A DNA stretch of 64,000 bases from Allobosea sp. (GTDB lineage Bacteria > Pseudomonadota > Alphaproteobacteria > Rhizobiales > Beijerinckiaceae), in contig JAAEQB010000049.1 of assembly GCA_024231975.1 (NCBI GenBank), forward strand, positions 1 to 64,000. The letters are read 5' to 3'. Made by a program: the position numbers and the translations under genes. The notes under the pieces are model-generated. The model did no database searches, was not told where the DNA came from, and saw only the letters and a list, made by a program, of their open reading frames with translations. This document shows, in pieces, positions 43,169 to 51,203 of the stretch; the stretch's first letter is position 1, and each line of letters opens with the position of its first letter.

Positions 43169-44086
43169 TTACGACGACTTCTTCTTGCGCAGCGCGTCGA
43201 CGAACTTGTTCAGCTCGATGATCGGGTCGTAGGCCTTGTTGTCGACGGCGACGAGCGGGCCCTGCTTGCCTTCATAGATCTTGTCGAAGGCGGCCTTGTC
43301 CTTGGTGGCGAGGTTCAGCACCGCGTCGCGGATGGAGGCCTTGAGCGGCTCCGGCAACTCGGAGAGATAGGCCATCGGCGAGTTCACGATCTGCTCGGAC
43401 TTGTAGATGATGCGGAAATCCTCCGCCTTGACCATCTTCTTGCGGTCCATGCGCAGCAGGTTCGATTCCTGCTCGTCGTTCCACCAGTTGGCGGCTACGT
43501 CGACGGTGCCCTGGCCGAGCGCGATGATCGCGTTCTCGTGGCTGCCGGTGTAGACGACCTTGCCAAAGAAGGTCTCGGGCTCGATCTTCATGCCGTCGAG
43601 CGCGAAGCGCGGGACATTGTTGCCGGAGGTCGAGTTCGGGTCGACCAGGCCGAGATTCTTGCCCTTCAGGTCCTCGACCTTCTGATAGGGCGAGTCCTTC
43701 TTCACGTAGAAGACCGAATAGTAGCCCTTGGTGCCGTCGAGATTGGTCTCGATCGCGAAGGCATCGACCTTGGCGCCGGTCATCAGCGCGCGGGCGAAGG
43801 AAGCCGGGCCGTACATGCCGATATGGATGTTGCCGGCGCGCTGGCCTTCGATGATCGCGGCGTAGTCGTTGGCGATGCGCAGTGTCACCTTGGTGCCGAG
43901 TTCCTTCGCGAGATAGTTCACGAAGGGGGTGTAGCGCTCGACGACGCCCGAGGCGTTCTCGGACGGGATGATGGCGAAGACGAGCTCCGGATACTTCGCC
44001 TTCCAGTCCTGCGCGAAGGCAGGCGCAGCGAGTGTCGCGGCGAGGCCAGCCGCGGCCAGCGTGAGGGTATGACGACGGGTCAGCAT
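43169..44086 (-). CDS. phnD: Phosphonate ABC transporter periplasmic binding protein
   Basis: The 305-residue protein has an RR-containing signal peptide (MLTRRHTLTLAAAGLAATLA, ending AFAQ) and PhnD landmarks: FAIIPSENASGVVERYTPF, GPASFARALMTGAKVDAF, VDPNSTSGNNVPRFAL, GSHENAIIALGQGTVD. It captures phosphonate or phosphate esters for the PhnCE importer. AAAGGAGC before the ATG at 44086 sets the start. Confidence 0.93.
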   Translation of the reverse strand: MLTRRHTLTLAAAGLAATLAAPAFAQDWKAKYPELVFAIIPSENASGVVERYTPFVNYLAKELGTKVTLRIANDYAAIIEGQRAGNIHIGMYGPASFARALMTGAKVDAFAIETNLDGTKGYYSVFYVKKDSPYQKVEDLKGKNLGLVDPNSTSGNNVPRFALDGMKIEPETFFGKVVYTGSHENAIIALGQGTVDVAANWWNDEQESNLLRMDRKKMVKAEDFRIIYKSEQIVNSPMAYLSELPEPLKASIRDAVLNLATKDKAAFDKIYEGKQGPLVAVDNKAYDPIIELNKFVDALRKKKSS

Positions 44087-44162
44087 GGTGGTGCTCCTTT
44101 GGAAAAGTCGGTGGTGAAAGGTCAGGCGTAAGGGCAGGCCCGCGGGCACGCCGCCGGCAGTC

Positions 44163-44981
44163 TCAGGCGGCGTTCTGCTTGGCGCGCTTGGCTTCCTGGC
44201 TGGCGATGGCTTCGAGCGCGTCGAGCGCTTCGGCGCCGGCGTCCTTGGCCTCGATGCCGTAGAGCTCGGCGGCGAGCTCGCTGGTCAGCGCGTGCGGCGG
44301 GCCGTCGAACACGACCTTGCCAGCGGCCATGCCGATCAGGCGGTCGCAGTACTTCGCGGCGATGTCGAGATGGTGGAGATTGCAGACCACGGTGATGCCG
44401 TCCTCGCGATTGATGCGGAACAGCGCGTCCATGACGACCTGGGTGTTGCGCGGGTCGAGCGAGGCGATCGGCTCGTCGGCGAGGATGATCTTCGGTTCCT
44501 GCACCAAAGCGCGGGCGATGGCGACGCGCTGCTGCTGGCCGCCGGACAACGTTTCGGCGCGCTGGGCGAGCAGATGGCCCATGTCGAGCCGCTCGAGCGC
44601 GGCGATGGCGCGGACCTTGTCGTCCTGCGAGAAGCTCTTGACCAGCGTCAGCGCTGCCGAGCGATGGTTGAGGCGGCCGAGCAGCACATTGGTCAGCACG
44701 TCCAGGCGGCCGACCAGGTTGAACTGCTGGAAGATCATCGCGGTGTCGCGCCGCCAGGCCCGGAGCGCCGCGCCGCGCAGGGCGGTGACGTCGCGCTCCT
44801 CGCTGACGATGCGGCCTTCGCTGGCATCGGCAAGGCGGTTGAGCATGCGCAGCAACGTCGACTTGCCGGCGCCGGAGCGGCCGATCACGCCGACCATCTC
44901 GCCGCGCGGAATCGACAGGGTGACGTTGTCGACGGCGGCCTTGCCGCCGAAACGCTTGGTCAGACCCTCGATACGCAGCAT
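44163..44981 (-). CDS. phnC: Phosphonate ABC transporter ATP-binding protein
   Basis: The 272-residue ATPase has Walker A GRSGAGKST, signature LSGGQQQRV and Walker B IILADEPIASLDP. TAMIFQQFNLVGRLDVLTNV and NRLADASEGRI are PhnC landmarks. Possible starts are GTG 44987 and ATG 44981; GGGAGA touches the GTG but lies six bases before the ATG, so the ATG is used. It is the first gene of phnC-D-E-E. Confidence 0.93.
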   Translation of the reverse strand: MLRIEGLTKRFGGKAAVDNVTLSIPRGEMVGVIGRSGAGKSTLLRMLNRLADASEGRIVSEERDVTALRGAALRAWRRDTAMIFQQFNLVGRLDVLTNVLLGRLNHRSAALTLVKSFSQDDKVRAIAALERLDMGHLLAQRAETLSGGQQQRVAIARALVQEPKIILADEPIASLDPRNTQVVMDALFRINREDGITVVCNLHHLDIAAKYCDRLIGMAAGKVVFDGPPHALTSELAAELYGIEAKDAGAEALDALEAIASQEAKRAKQNAA

Positions 44982-45025
44982 CAACACTCTCCCGCGATTG
45001 CGGGATGATGCGGTATCGGCGGCAG

Positions 45026-45043
45026 ATGACAGCGCCGTGACAC
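45026..45043 (-). promoter_or_regulatory. PHO box before phnCDE
   Basis: On the minus strand, TGTCACGGCGCTGTCA gives two TGTCA units exactly 11 bases apart, the spacing of a PhoB site (CTGTCAT repeats). It lies 45-62 bases before the phnC ATG. Phosphate starvation would thus switch on phosphonate import. A second, weaker pair was not found. Confidence 0.75.
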
Positions 45044-45126
45044 GAGGCGCATTCCGGGACGATCAAGGTGGAAGGCCGGTCATCGACCGTCAACCATATT
45101 GCTCGTACGCGCGGGCGGCCGGAACG

Positions 45127-45783
45127 TCAGGTCGCGCGCAGCAGCAGGTCGATGCAGGCCGCGACATAGGTCCTGCGCTCGGCCTCCGGAACAGGATCAA
45201 TGCCGAGCAGGCCGCGCACCTGATGGAAGCCGCGCAGCATGCCGATGAACTGCTCGGCGAGCCGGTCGGCTTCCTCGCGTGCCAGCGGTCGCGGCAGGCC
45301 ATCACCCGATCGTGAACGTTGCGCCAGCAAGGCGGACAGTTCCGTGATCATGTGCCCTGCACCAGCCTCGTACGCGGCCCGTCCCAATTCGGGAAAGCGG
45401 CTGGCGGCGCCGACGATCAGGCGATGCAAATCGAGCGAGGCCGGGTGCAGCATCATCGCCAGGGCGTCCTCGCCGAGACGCAGCAATATTGTCCGCAGAT
45501 CGCCGGTCTCACTCGCCGGCCGGCGCAGCGGAATCGTCAGCTTTTCAGTGAGTTCGGAGCAGATCGCCAGGAACAGCGCCTGCTTGTCGGCGAAATGGCT
45601 GTAGATGGTCTGCTTGGAGACGCCGGCGCGCTGGGCGATCTGGTCCAGGCTGGCGCGATCGAAGCCTTCGGCCAGGAACGTCTCCGACGCGGCCCTGGTG
45701 ATCGCGTCATGCTTATCCGGCCGTGATTTTTCGGCCGGCATTGGTCTTGCTTCTGCAGCGGTGGCGCTACCGCGTCCGTGCAT
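45127..45783 (-). CDS. TetR/AcrR-family regulator
   Basis: The 218-residue regulator has a TetR winged fold: ITRAASETFLAEGFDRASLD then IAQRAGVSKQTIYSHFADKQ (about 27-70), and a variable ligand domain after that. It is divergent from the RND efflux pair, and a palindrome lies between them, so it is the likely local repressor. ATG 45783 is used; 45741 is a possible shorter start. Confidence 0.88.
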   Translation of the reverse strand: MHGRGSATAAEARPMPAEKSRPDKHDAITRAASETFLAEGFDRASLDQIAQRAGVSKQTIYSHFADKQALFLAICSELTEKLTIPLRRPASETGDLRTILLRLGEDALAMMLHPASLDLHRLIVGAASRFPELGRAAYEAGAGHMITELSALLAQRSRSGDGLPRPLAREEADRLAEQFIGMLRGFHQVRGLLGIDPVPEAERRTYVAACIDLLLRAT

Positions 45784-45827
45784 TGATCATTCCGTCACGC
45801 TTCCGCCCTTAAAGGGTGCTTATCAAA

Positions 45828-45845
45828 CTAGACCGTCCAGTCTAG
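45828..45845. promoter_or_regulatory. Palindromic TetR-type operator
   Basis: CTAGAC and GTCTAG flank six bases (CGTCCA) in the gap between the divergent regulator and efflux genes, 33 bases before the efflux ATG. It fits a TetR-dimer site (inference). Confidence 0.65.
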
Positions 45846-45877
45846 AATATGTCCGTACTACCGGAGCGTCCAGCCTG

Positions 45878-47002
45878 ATGAAGCGTTTTCTCCTCCTTAT
45901 CCTGGTCGCCGGGCTGGCGGGTGGCGGGTATTACGGCTACCGCAACCACTTCAAGGGCAGCGGCCAGCAGGCTCAGGCGCAAGCGACCGGCCCCGGGCAG
46001 GGTGCCGGCGTGCCTGTCGAGGTCGGCACGATCGAGCTCGCTTCCGTCAATGAAGAGGTCGAGGCGCTTGGCACGCTCGCCGCCGACGAATCCGTGGTGA
46101 TCGCTCCCGAGATGGCCGGCCGCGTCGTCGCGCTCGGCTTCAAGGAGGGCGAGAAGGTCGCCAAGGACCAGAAGTTGGTCATGCTCGACACCGCCATGCT
46201 CGACGCCGAGCTGAAGCAGGCTCAGGCCGATCTCTCGCTCGCTCGCGACACCCATGACCGCAACCGCTCGCTGGTGCAGCGCGGCTCTGGCACGCAGGTC
46301 GCGCTGGAGCAGGCGACGGCGCAGCTCGCCTCGCAGGAGGCGAAGATCCAGCTCGTCCAGGCCAAGCTCGCTCTGGCGACGATCAAGGCGCCGTTCACCG
46401 GCGTGGTCGGCCTGCGCGCGGTCGGCGTCGGCGATTACGTCTCGGTCGGCAAGCCGCTGATCACCCTGACCAATATCGACCCGATCAAGGTCGATTTCCG
46501 CGTCCCCGAGATTTTCCTGACCCAGGTCAAGGTCGGCCAGCCGATCCAGCTCAAAGTCGACGCGGTGCCCGACCGGCCCTTCACCGGGCAGGTCTTCGCG
46601 ATCGACCCGGTGGTCGACGTCAACGGCCGCGCCGTCAAGCTGCGCGCCACCATCCCCAATGGCGACCTCGTGCTGAAACCCGGCCTGTTCGCCCGCGTCA
46701 CCGTGGTGGTCGACAAGCGCGACAACGCCCTGCTCGTGCCGGAGACGGCGGTGGTGCCGGATGGCGTCGGCAAGGCGGTCTTCGTCGTCGAGGGTGGCAA
46801 GGCCCGGCGCCTGCCGGTCGAGCTCGGCAAGCGCCTGCTCGGCAAGGTCGAGGTGGTGAAGGGGCTGAAACCCGGCATGCAGATCGTCACTGCCGGCCAG
46901 ATGCGCCTGCGCGACGGCTCGACCGTGGCGATCAAGGAGAAGGCCTCGGTCCAGACCAGCTCGCTGCCGGGCGTCGTGCAGCCGGGTGTCGCGCAGCAAT
47001 GA
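45878..47002 (+). CDS. RND efflux periplasmic adaptor (MFP) subunit
   Basis: The 374-residue protein has an N-terminal membrane anchor (KRFLLLILVAGLAGGGYYGY), a barrel-sandwich/lipoyl domain split by a coiled-coil hairpin (about 70-170, LKQAQADLSLARDTHDRNRS), and beta-barrel and membrane-proximal domains. It joins the inner-membrane pump to an outer-membrane channel. No channel gene follows, so a shared TolC-like protein is expected. It overlaps the pump gene by four bases. Confidence 0.9.
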   Translation: MKRFLLLILVAGLAGGGYYGYRNHFKGSGQQAQAQATGPGQGAGVPVEVGTIELASVNEEVEALGTLAADESVVIAPEMAGRVVALGFKEGEKVAKDQKLVMLDTAMLDAELKQAQADLSLARDTHDRNRSLVQRGSGTQVALEQATAQLASQEAKIQLVQAKLALATIKAPFTGVVGLRAVGVGDYVSVGKPLITLTNIDPIKVDFRVPEIFLTQVKVGQPIQLKVDAVPDRPFTGQVFAIDPVVDVNGRAVKLRATIPNGDLVLKPGLFARVTVVVDKRDNALLVPETAVVPDGVGKAVFVVEGGKARRLPVELGKRLLGKVEVVKGLKPGMQIVTAGQMRLRDGSTVAIKEKASVQTSSLPGVVQPGVAQQ

Positions 47003-50000
47003 GCCTGTTCGAGCTCTTCGTCCGCCGGCCGGTCCTCTCGACCGTCCTCAGCCTGCTCGTCGTCCTGATCGGCTTCGTCTCCTATACGCGCCTGACGGTG
47101 CGCGAATATCCGAACATCGACGAGCCGATCGTCTCGGTGCAGACGGTCTATCGCGGCGCCAGCGCCGAGATCATCGAGACGCAGGTCACGCAGATCCTGG
47201 AGAACTCGATCGCCGGCATCGAAGGCATCGAGATCATCAACTCGACCAGCCGCCAGGAGCGCAGCCAGATCTCGGTGCGCTTCCGTCCGGACGTCGACCC
47301 GGACGTTGCTGCCTCCGACGTGCGCGACCGCGTCAGTCGCGTGCGCGGGCGCATGCCCGACGAGATCGACGAGCCGATCATCGCCAAGGTCGAGGCAGAC
47401 GCCCAGCCGGTGATGTATCTGTCGCTGACCAGCAAGCGCCATTCGCCGCTGGAGCTGACCGACTTCGCCGACCGCTTCATCTCGGACCGCGTCCAGAACA
47501 TTACCGGCGTCGCCGAGGTCCGCATCCTCGGCCAGCGCCAGTTCGCCATGCGCATCTGGCTCGATCGCGCCCGCATGGCGGCCTACAACATCACCGTGCA
47601 GGAGATCGAAGGGGCGCTGCGCGCCCAGAACATTGAGATCCCGTCCGGCCGGATCGAGAGCAACGACCGCGAATTCACCGTGCTCTCGCAGACCAGCCTG
47701 ATCACGCCGGAGCAGTTCCGCGAGATCACGGTCAAGGACGCCAGCGGCTTCCCGGTCAAGCTGCGCGATGTCGCCAAGGTCGAGCTCGGCGCGCGCGAGG
47801 AGCGCAACGCCGCCTGGTTCGGTGGGGAGCCTTCGGTGACGATCGGCATCGTCAAGCAGGCGACGGCCAATCCGCTCGACGTCTCCGCCGGCGTCGTCGC
47901 CGCGCTGCCGGGCATCCGCGACGACCTGCCCGACGGCATGTCGATCGCGACCTCCTACGACACCTCGATCTTCATCGACCGCTCGATCAAGGCGGTCTAT
48001 TCGACGATCGGCGAGGCGGTCGTCCTCGTCGTGCTGATCATCTTCCTGTTCCTGCGCTCGCTCAGGGCGACGCTGATCCCGCTCGTCACGATTCCGGTCT
48101 CGCTGATCGGCGCCTTTTCGCTGATGTATGCGATGGGGTTCACCGTCAACACGCTGACCCTGCTCTCGATGGTGCTCGCCATCGGTCTCGTCGTCGACGA
48201 CGCCATCGTCGTGCTCGAAAACATCCATCGCCACATCGAGGAGGGGATGGAGCCGACCAAGGCGGCGATCAAGGGCATCAACGAGATCGCCTTCGCCGTC
48301 GTCGCGATGACGCTGACGCTGGTCGCGGTCTACGCGCCGATGGCGTTTTCGACCGGGCGTACCGGCAAACTCTTCGTCGAGTTCGCGCTGACGCTCGCCG
48401 GCGCGGTGCTGGTCTCGGGCTTCGTCGCGCTGACGCTGACGCCGATGATGTGCGCCAAGCTGCTGCGCCATGAGAACAAGCACAACTTCCTCTACAATGC
48501 TCTGGAGCGCTTCTTCGAGGCGCTCTCGAGCGGTTATCGCCGCTCGCTGCGCTTTGCGCTCAAGGTCCGGCCGGTGATCGTGCTGCTGGCGCTTTGCGTT
48601 GCCGGCGGCAGCTATTTCTTCTTCACCAACCTGCGCTCTGAGCTGGCGCCGGTCGAGGATCGCGGCACCATCACCGCGATCGGCGTCGCGCCTGAAGGCG
48701 CGACCATGGCCTTCACCGCCGACTATGCCCGGCGGGTCGAGGACTATTTCAGCAAGATCCAGGAAGTCGACAGCTACCTCGTCATCGTCGGCTTCCCCGA
48801 CGTGACGCGGGCGATCGCTTTCGCGCGCCTGAAGCCCTGGGAAGAGCGCCACCGCAAGCAGCAGAATCTCGTCGCCGAGATCAACAAGGGGCTGTCGCAG
48901 ATTCCCGGCATCCGCCTGTTCGCGACCAACCCGCCCTCGCTCGGCCAGGGCGGCGCCAACAGCAAGCCGGTCGAGTTCGTGCTGCGCTCCTCGGACAGCT
49001 ATGCCGAGATCAAGCAGAACGTCGATCGCCTGATCGCCGAGGTGCAGGGTAACCCGGCGCTGACCAACATCGAAAGCAACCTCATCCTCGACAAGCCGCA
49101 GATCAAGGTCTCGATCGATCGCCAGCGCGCCGCCGATCTCGGTGTCGGCGTCGATGTGATCGGCCGCACCATGGAGACGCTGCTGGGCGGGCGCCAGGTC
49201 ACCCGCTTCAACATGAACAGCAAGCAGTACGACGTGATGCTGCAGGTCGCGGGCGAAGACCGCAACACGCCGCAGGCGCTGCAGTCGATCTACCTGATCG
49301 GCCGCGGTGGCCAGGTCGTGCAGCTCTCCAGCCTGGTCCAGGTCGAGGAGAACGTCGCGCCCAAGGAGCTGATCCGCTTCAACCAGCTGCGCTCGGCGAC
49401 GATCACCGCGGTGCCGGGGCCGGGCTATTCGCTCGGCGATGCGCTCAGCGTACTGGAGCAGGGGGCCGCGAAGGTGCTGCCGACCTCGTTCCAGACCGAC
49501 TATTCCGGCCAGAGCCGCGAGTTCAAGCAGTCGGGCTCGTCGATCCTGCTCGTCTTCCTGCTGGCGCTCGGCTTCATCTACCTGGTGCTGGCGGCGCAGT
49601 TCGAGAGCTTCGTCGATCCCGTCGTGATCATGGTCTCGGTGCCGCTCTCGATCACCGGCGCGCTCGCCGCTCTCTACTTCTCCGGTGGCACGCTCAACGT
49701 CTACAGCCAGATCGGGCTGATCACCCTGGTCGGGCTGATCACCAAGCACGGCATCCTGATCCTCGAATTCACCAACCAGCTGCGCGAGGAGGGCCGCGAA
49801 CTCGTCGACGCCCTGGTTGAGGCGGCAGAGCTGCGCCTGCGGCCGATCCTGATGACGACCGGCGCGATGGTGCTCGGTGCCGTGCCGCTGGCGCTGGCAG
49901 AGGGCGCCGGCGCCGAGAGCCGCTCGCAGATCGGCTGGGTGATCGTCGGCGGCATGACCTTCGGCACGCTGCTCACGCTCTATGTCGTGCCGGTCGCCTA

Positions 50001-50073
50001 CAGCTACATGGCGCGGACGAAGCACGGCTCGCGCCATGCCCCGGCCGAGGCCCATCCGCAGCCGGCGGAATGA
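46999..50073 (+). CDS. RND multidrug efflux permease (AcrB/MdtB-like)
   Basis: The 1024-residue protein has the RND plan of 12 spans and two large periplasmic loops. The first span region is VRRPVLSTVLSLLVVLIGFV. The proton-relay Asp pair is in LAIGLVVDDAIVVLENIHRH (motif GLVVDDAIV). The second half repeats the plan, with LALGFIYLVLAAQFESFVDP and GLITKHGILILEF. Substrates are unknown. It forms an operon with the adaptor under the divergent TetR gene. Confidence 0.93.
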   Translation: MSLFELFVRRPVLSTVLSLLVVLIGFVSYTRLTVREYPNIDEPIVSVQTVYRGASAEIIETQVTQILENSIAGIEGIEIINSTSRQERSQISVRFRPDVDPDVAASDVRDRVSRVRGRMPDEIDEPIIAKVEADAQPVMYLSLTSKRHSPLELTDFADRFISDRVQNITGVAEVRILGQRQFAMRIWLDRARMAAYNITVQEIEGALRAQNIEIPSGRIESNDREFTVLSQTSLITPEQFREITVKDASGFPVKLRDVAKVELGAREERNAAWFGGEPSVTIGIVKQATANPLDVSAGVVAALPGIRDDLPDGMSIATSYDTSIFIDRSIKAVYSTIGEAVVLVVLIIFLFLRSLRATLIPLVTIPVSLIGAFSLMYAMGFTVNTLTLLSMVLAIGLVVDDAIVVLENIHRHIEEGMEPTKAAIKGINEIAFAVVAMTLTLVAVYAPMAFSTGRTGKLFVEFALTLAGAVLVSGFVALTLTPMMCAKLLRHENKHNFLYNALERFFEALSSGYRRSLRFALKVRPVIVLLALCVAGGSYFFFTNLRSELAPVEDRGTITAIGVAPEGATMAFTADYARRVEDYFSKIQEVDSYLVIVGFPDVTRAIAFARLKPWEERHRKQQNLVAEINKGLSQIPGIRLFATNPPSLGQGGANSKPVEFVLRSSDSYAEIKQNVDRLIAEVQGNPALTNIESNLILDKPQIKVSIDRQRAADLGVGVDVIGRTMETLLGGRQVTRFNMNSKQYDVMLQVAGEDRNTPQALQSIYLIGRGGQVVQLSSLVQVEENVAPKELIRFNQLRSATITAVPGPGYSLGDALSVLEQGAAKVLPTSFQTDYSGQSREFKQSGSSILLVFLLALGFIYLVLAAQFESFVDPVVIMVSVPLSITGALAALYFSGGTLNVYSQIGLITLVGLITKHGILILEFTNQLREEGRELVDALVEAAELRLRPILMTTGAMVLGAVPLALAEGAGAESRSQIGWVIVGGMTFGTLLTLYVVPVAYSYMARTKHGSRHAPAEAHPQPAE

Positions 50074-50219
50074 GCGGCGCTCCGGGTAGAGGATATCCGG
50101 ATAGCCCTTAGCGGAAACGTCTATTCGCTTTCACCGTCGCCCGACGCTAACCGTCGCGGCGGCGGCGCCCAATGAGCGAGAACTCAGGTGCCGCCCGTGA
50201 TATCAACGGGAGGAACGGC

Positions 50220-51200
50220 ATGAAGGTTGGCTTCTGGCTCAAGGCCGCGGCGCTCGGCGCCTGCATGGCGAGCGCGACCGCGCAGGCGCAGACCTTCCCG
50301 AGCAAGCCGGTCACCATGCTGATCCCGTTCGCTGCGGGTGGACCGACCGACGTGGTCGGGCGCCTGGTCGGCGAGCATATGAGCCGCACGCTCGGCCAGC
50401 CGGTGATCATCGAGAACGCGGTCGGCGCCGCCGGCACGCTCGCCGGGCAGCGCCTGATGGCGGCACCCGCCGACGGCCATGTCATCCTGATCGGCCATAC
50501 CGGCACGCATGCCGCCGCCGTCTCGCTCAACCCGAACCTGAAATACCGCCCGGTCGAGGACTTCGCCCCGGTCGGGCTGGTCAACACCAACCCGATCTTC
50601 CTGACCGTGCGCAAGACCCACCCGAGCGCGACGCTCTCCGAGTTCGTCACCTGGGTGAAGGCGAACGAGAAGGCGGCGAGCAACGCCCATGCCGGCGTCG
50701 GCTCGGTCAGTCACACCACCTGCCTGCTGTTCAACACCGTCGTCGGGGTCAAGCCGAACGGCGTGCCCTATCGTGGTACCGGCCCGGCGATGAACGATCT
50801 CGTCGCCGGCCAGGTTGACTATCTCTGCGACCAGGCGGTCAACGTCGCCCCGCAGCACCGCGCCGGCACGATCAAGACGCTCGCCGTCGCCTCGGTGAAC
50901 CGAGCGACTGCGCTGCGGGATGTGCCGACCAGCACCGAGGCCGGCGTTCCCGGCTTCAAGGTCGAGGTCTGGAACGCGATGTTCGCGCCGAAGGACACAC
51001 CGGCGCCGGTGGTCGCCAAGCTGAACGGAGCGCTCAAGGCAGCGCTCGCGGACGCCACGGTGAAGGCCAAGCTCAACGAGCTCGGCGCCGAAATTCCCTC
51101 GGCCGAATTGCAGGAGCCGGCTGGGTTACGTTCTTTCGTCGGGGCCGAGATCGAGCGCTGGGCGCCGATCATCAAGGCGAGCGGCGTCAAGATCGAGTGA
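50220..51200 (+). CDS. Bug/TctC-family tripartite tricarboxylate solute-binding protein (orphan)
   Basis: The 326-residue periplasmic protein has a signal peptide ending AQAQ and Bug landmarks: FPSKPVTMLIPFAAGGPTDVVGR, QPVIIENAVGAAGTLAGQRL, VPYRGTGPAMNDLVAGQVDY. Such proteins bind carboxylates. GGGAGGA before the ATG at 50220 sets the start. No tctA or tctB lies beside it, as is common for the expanded Bug family. It ends three bases before the convergent pbpC stop. Confidence 0.88.
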   Translation: MKVGFWLKAAALGACMASATAQAQTFPSKPVTMLIPFAAGGPTDVVGRLVGEHMSRTLGQPVIIENAVGAAGTLAGQRLMAAPADGHVILIGHTGTHAAAVSLNPNLKYRPVEDFAPVGLVNTNPIFLTVRKTHPSATLSEFVTWVKANEKAASNAHAGVGSVSHTTCLLFNTVVGVKPNGVPYRGTGPAMNDLVAGQVDYLCDQAVNVAPQHRAGTIKTLAVASVNRATALRDVPTSTEAGVPGFKVEVWNAMFAPKDTPAPVVAKLNGALKAALADATVKAKLNELGAEIPSAELQEPAGLRSFVGAEIERWAPIIKASGVKIE

Positions 51201-51203
51201 GGG

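Noticed and set aside
46435..50055. Minus-strand open frame of 1206 codons opposite the RND pump
   Set aside because: It is a shadow frame rich in Arg, Asp and Gln. The plus strand codes for a complete RND permease.
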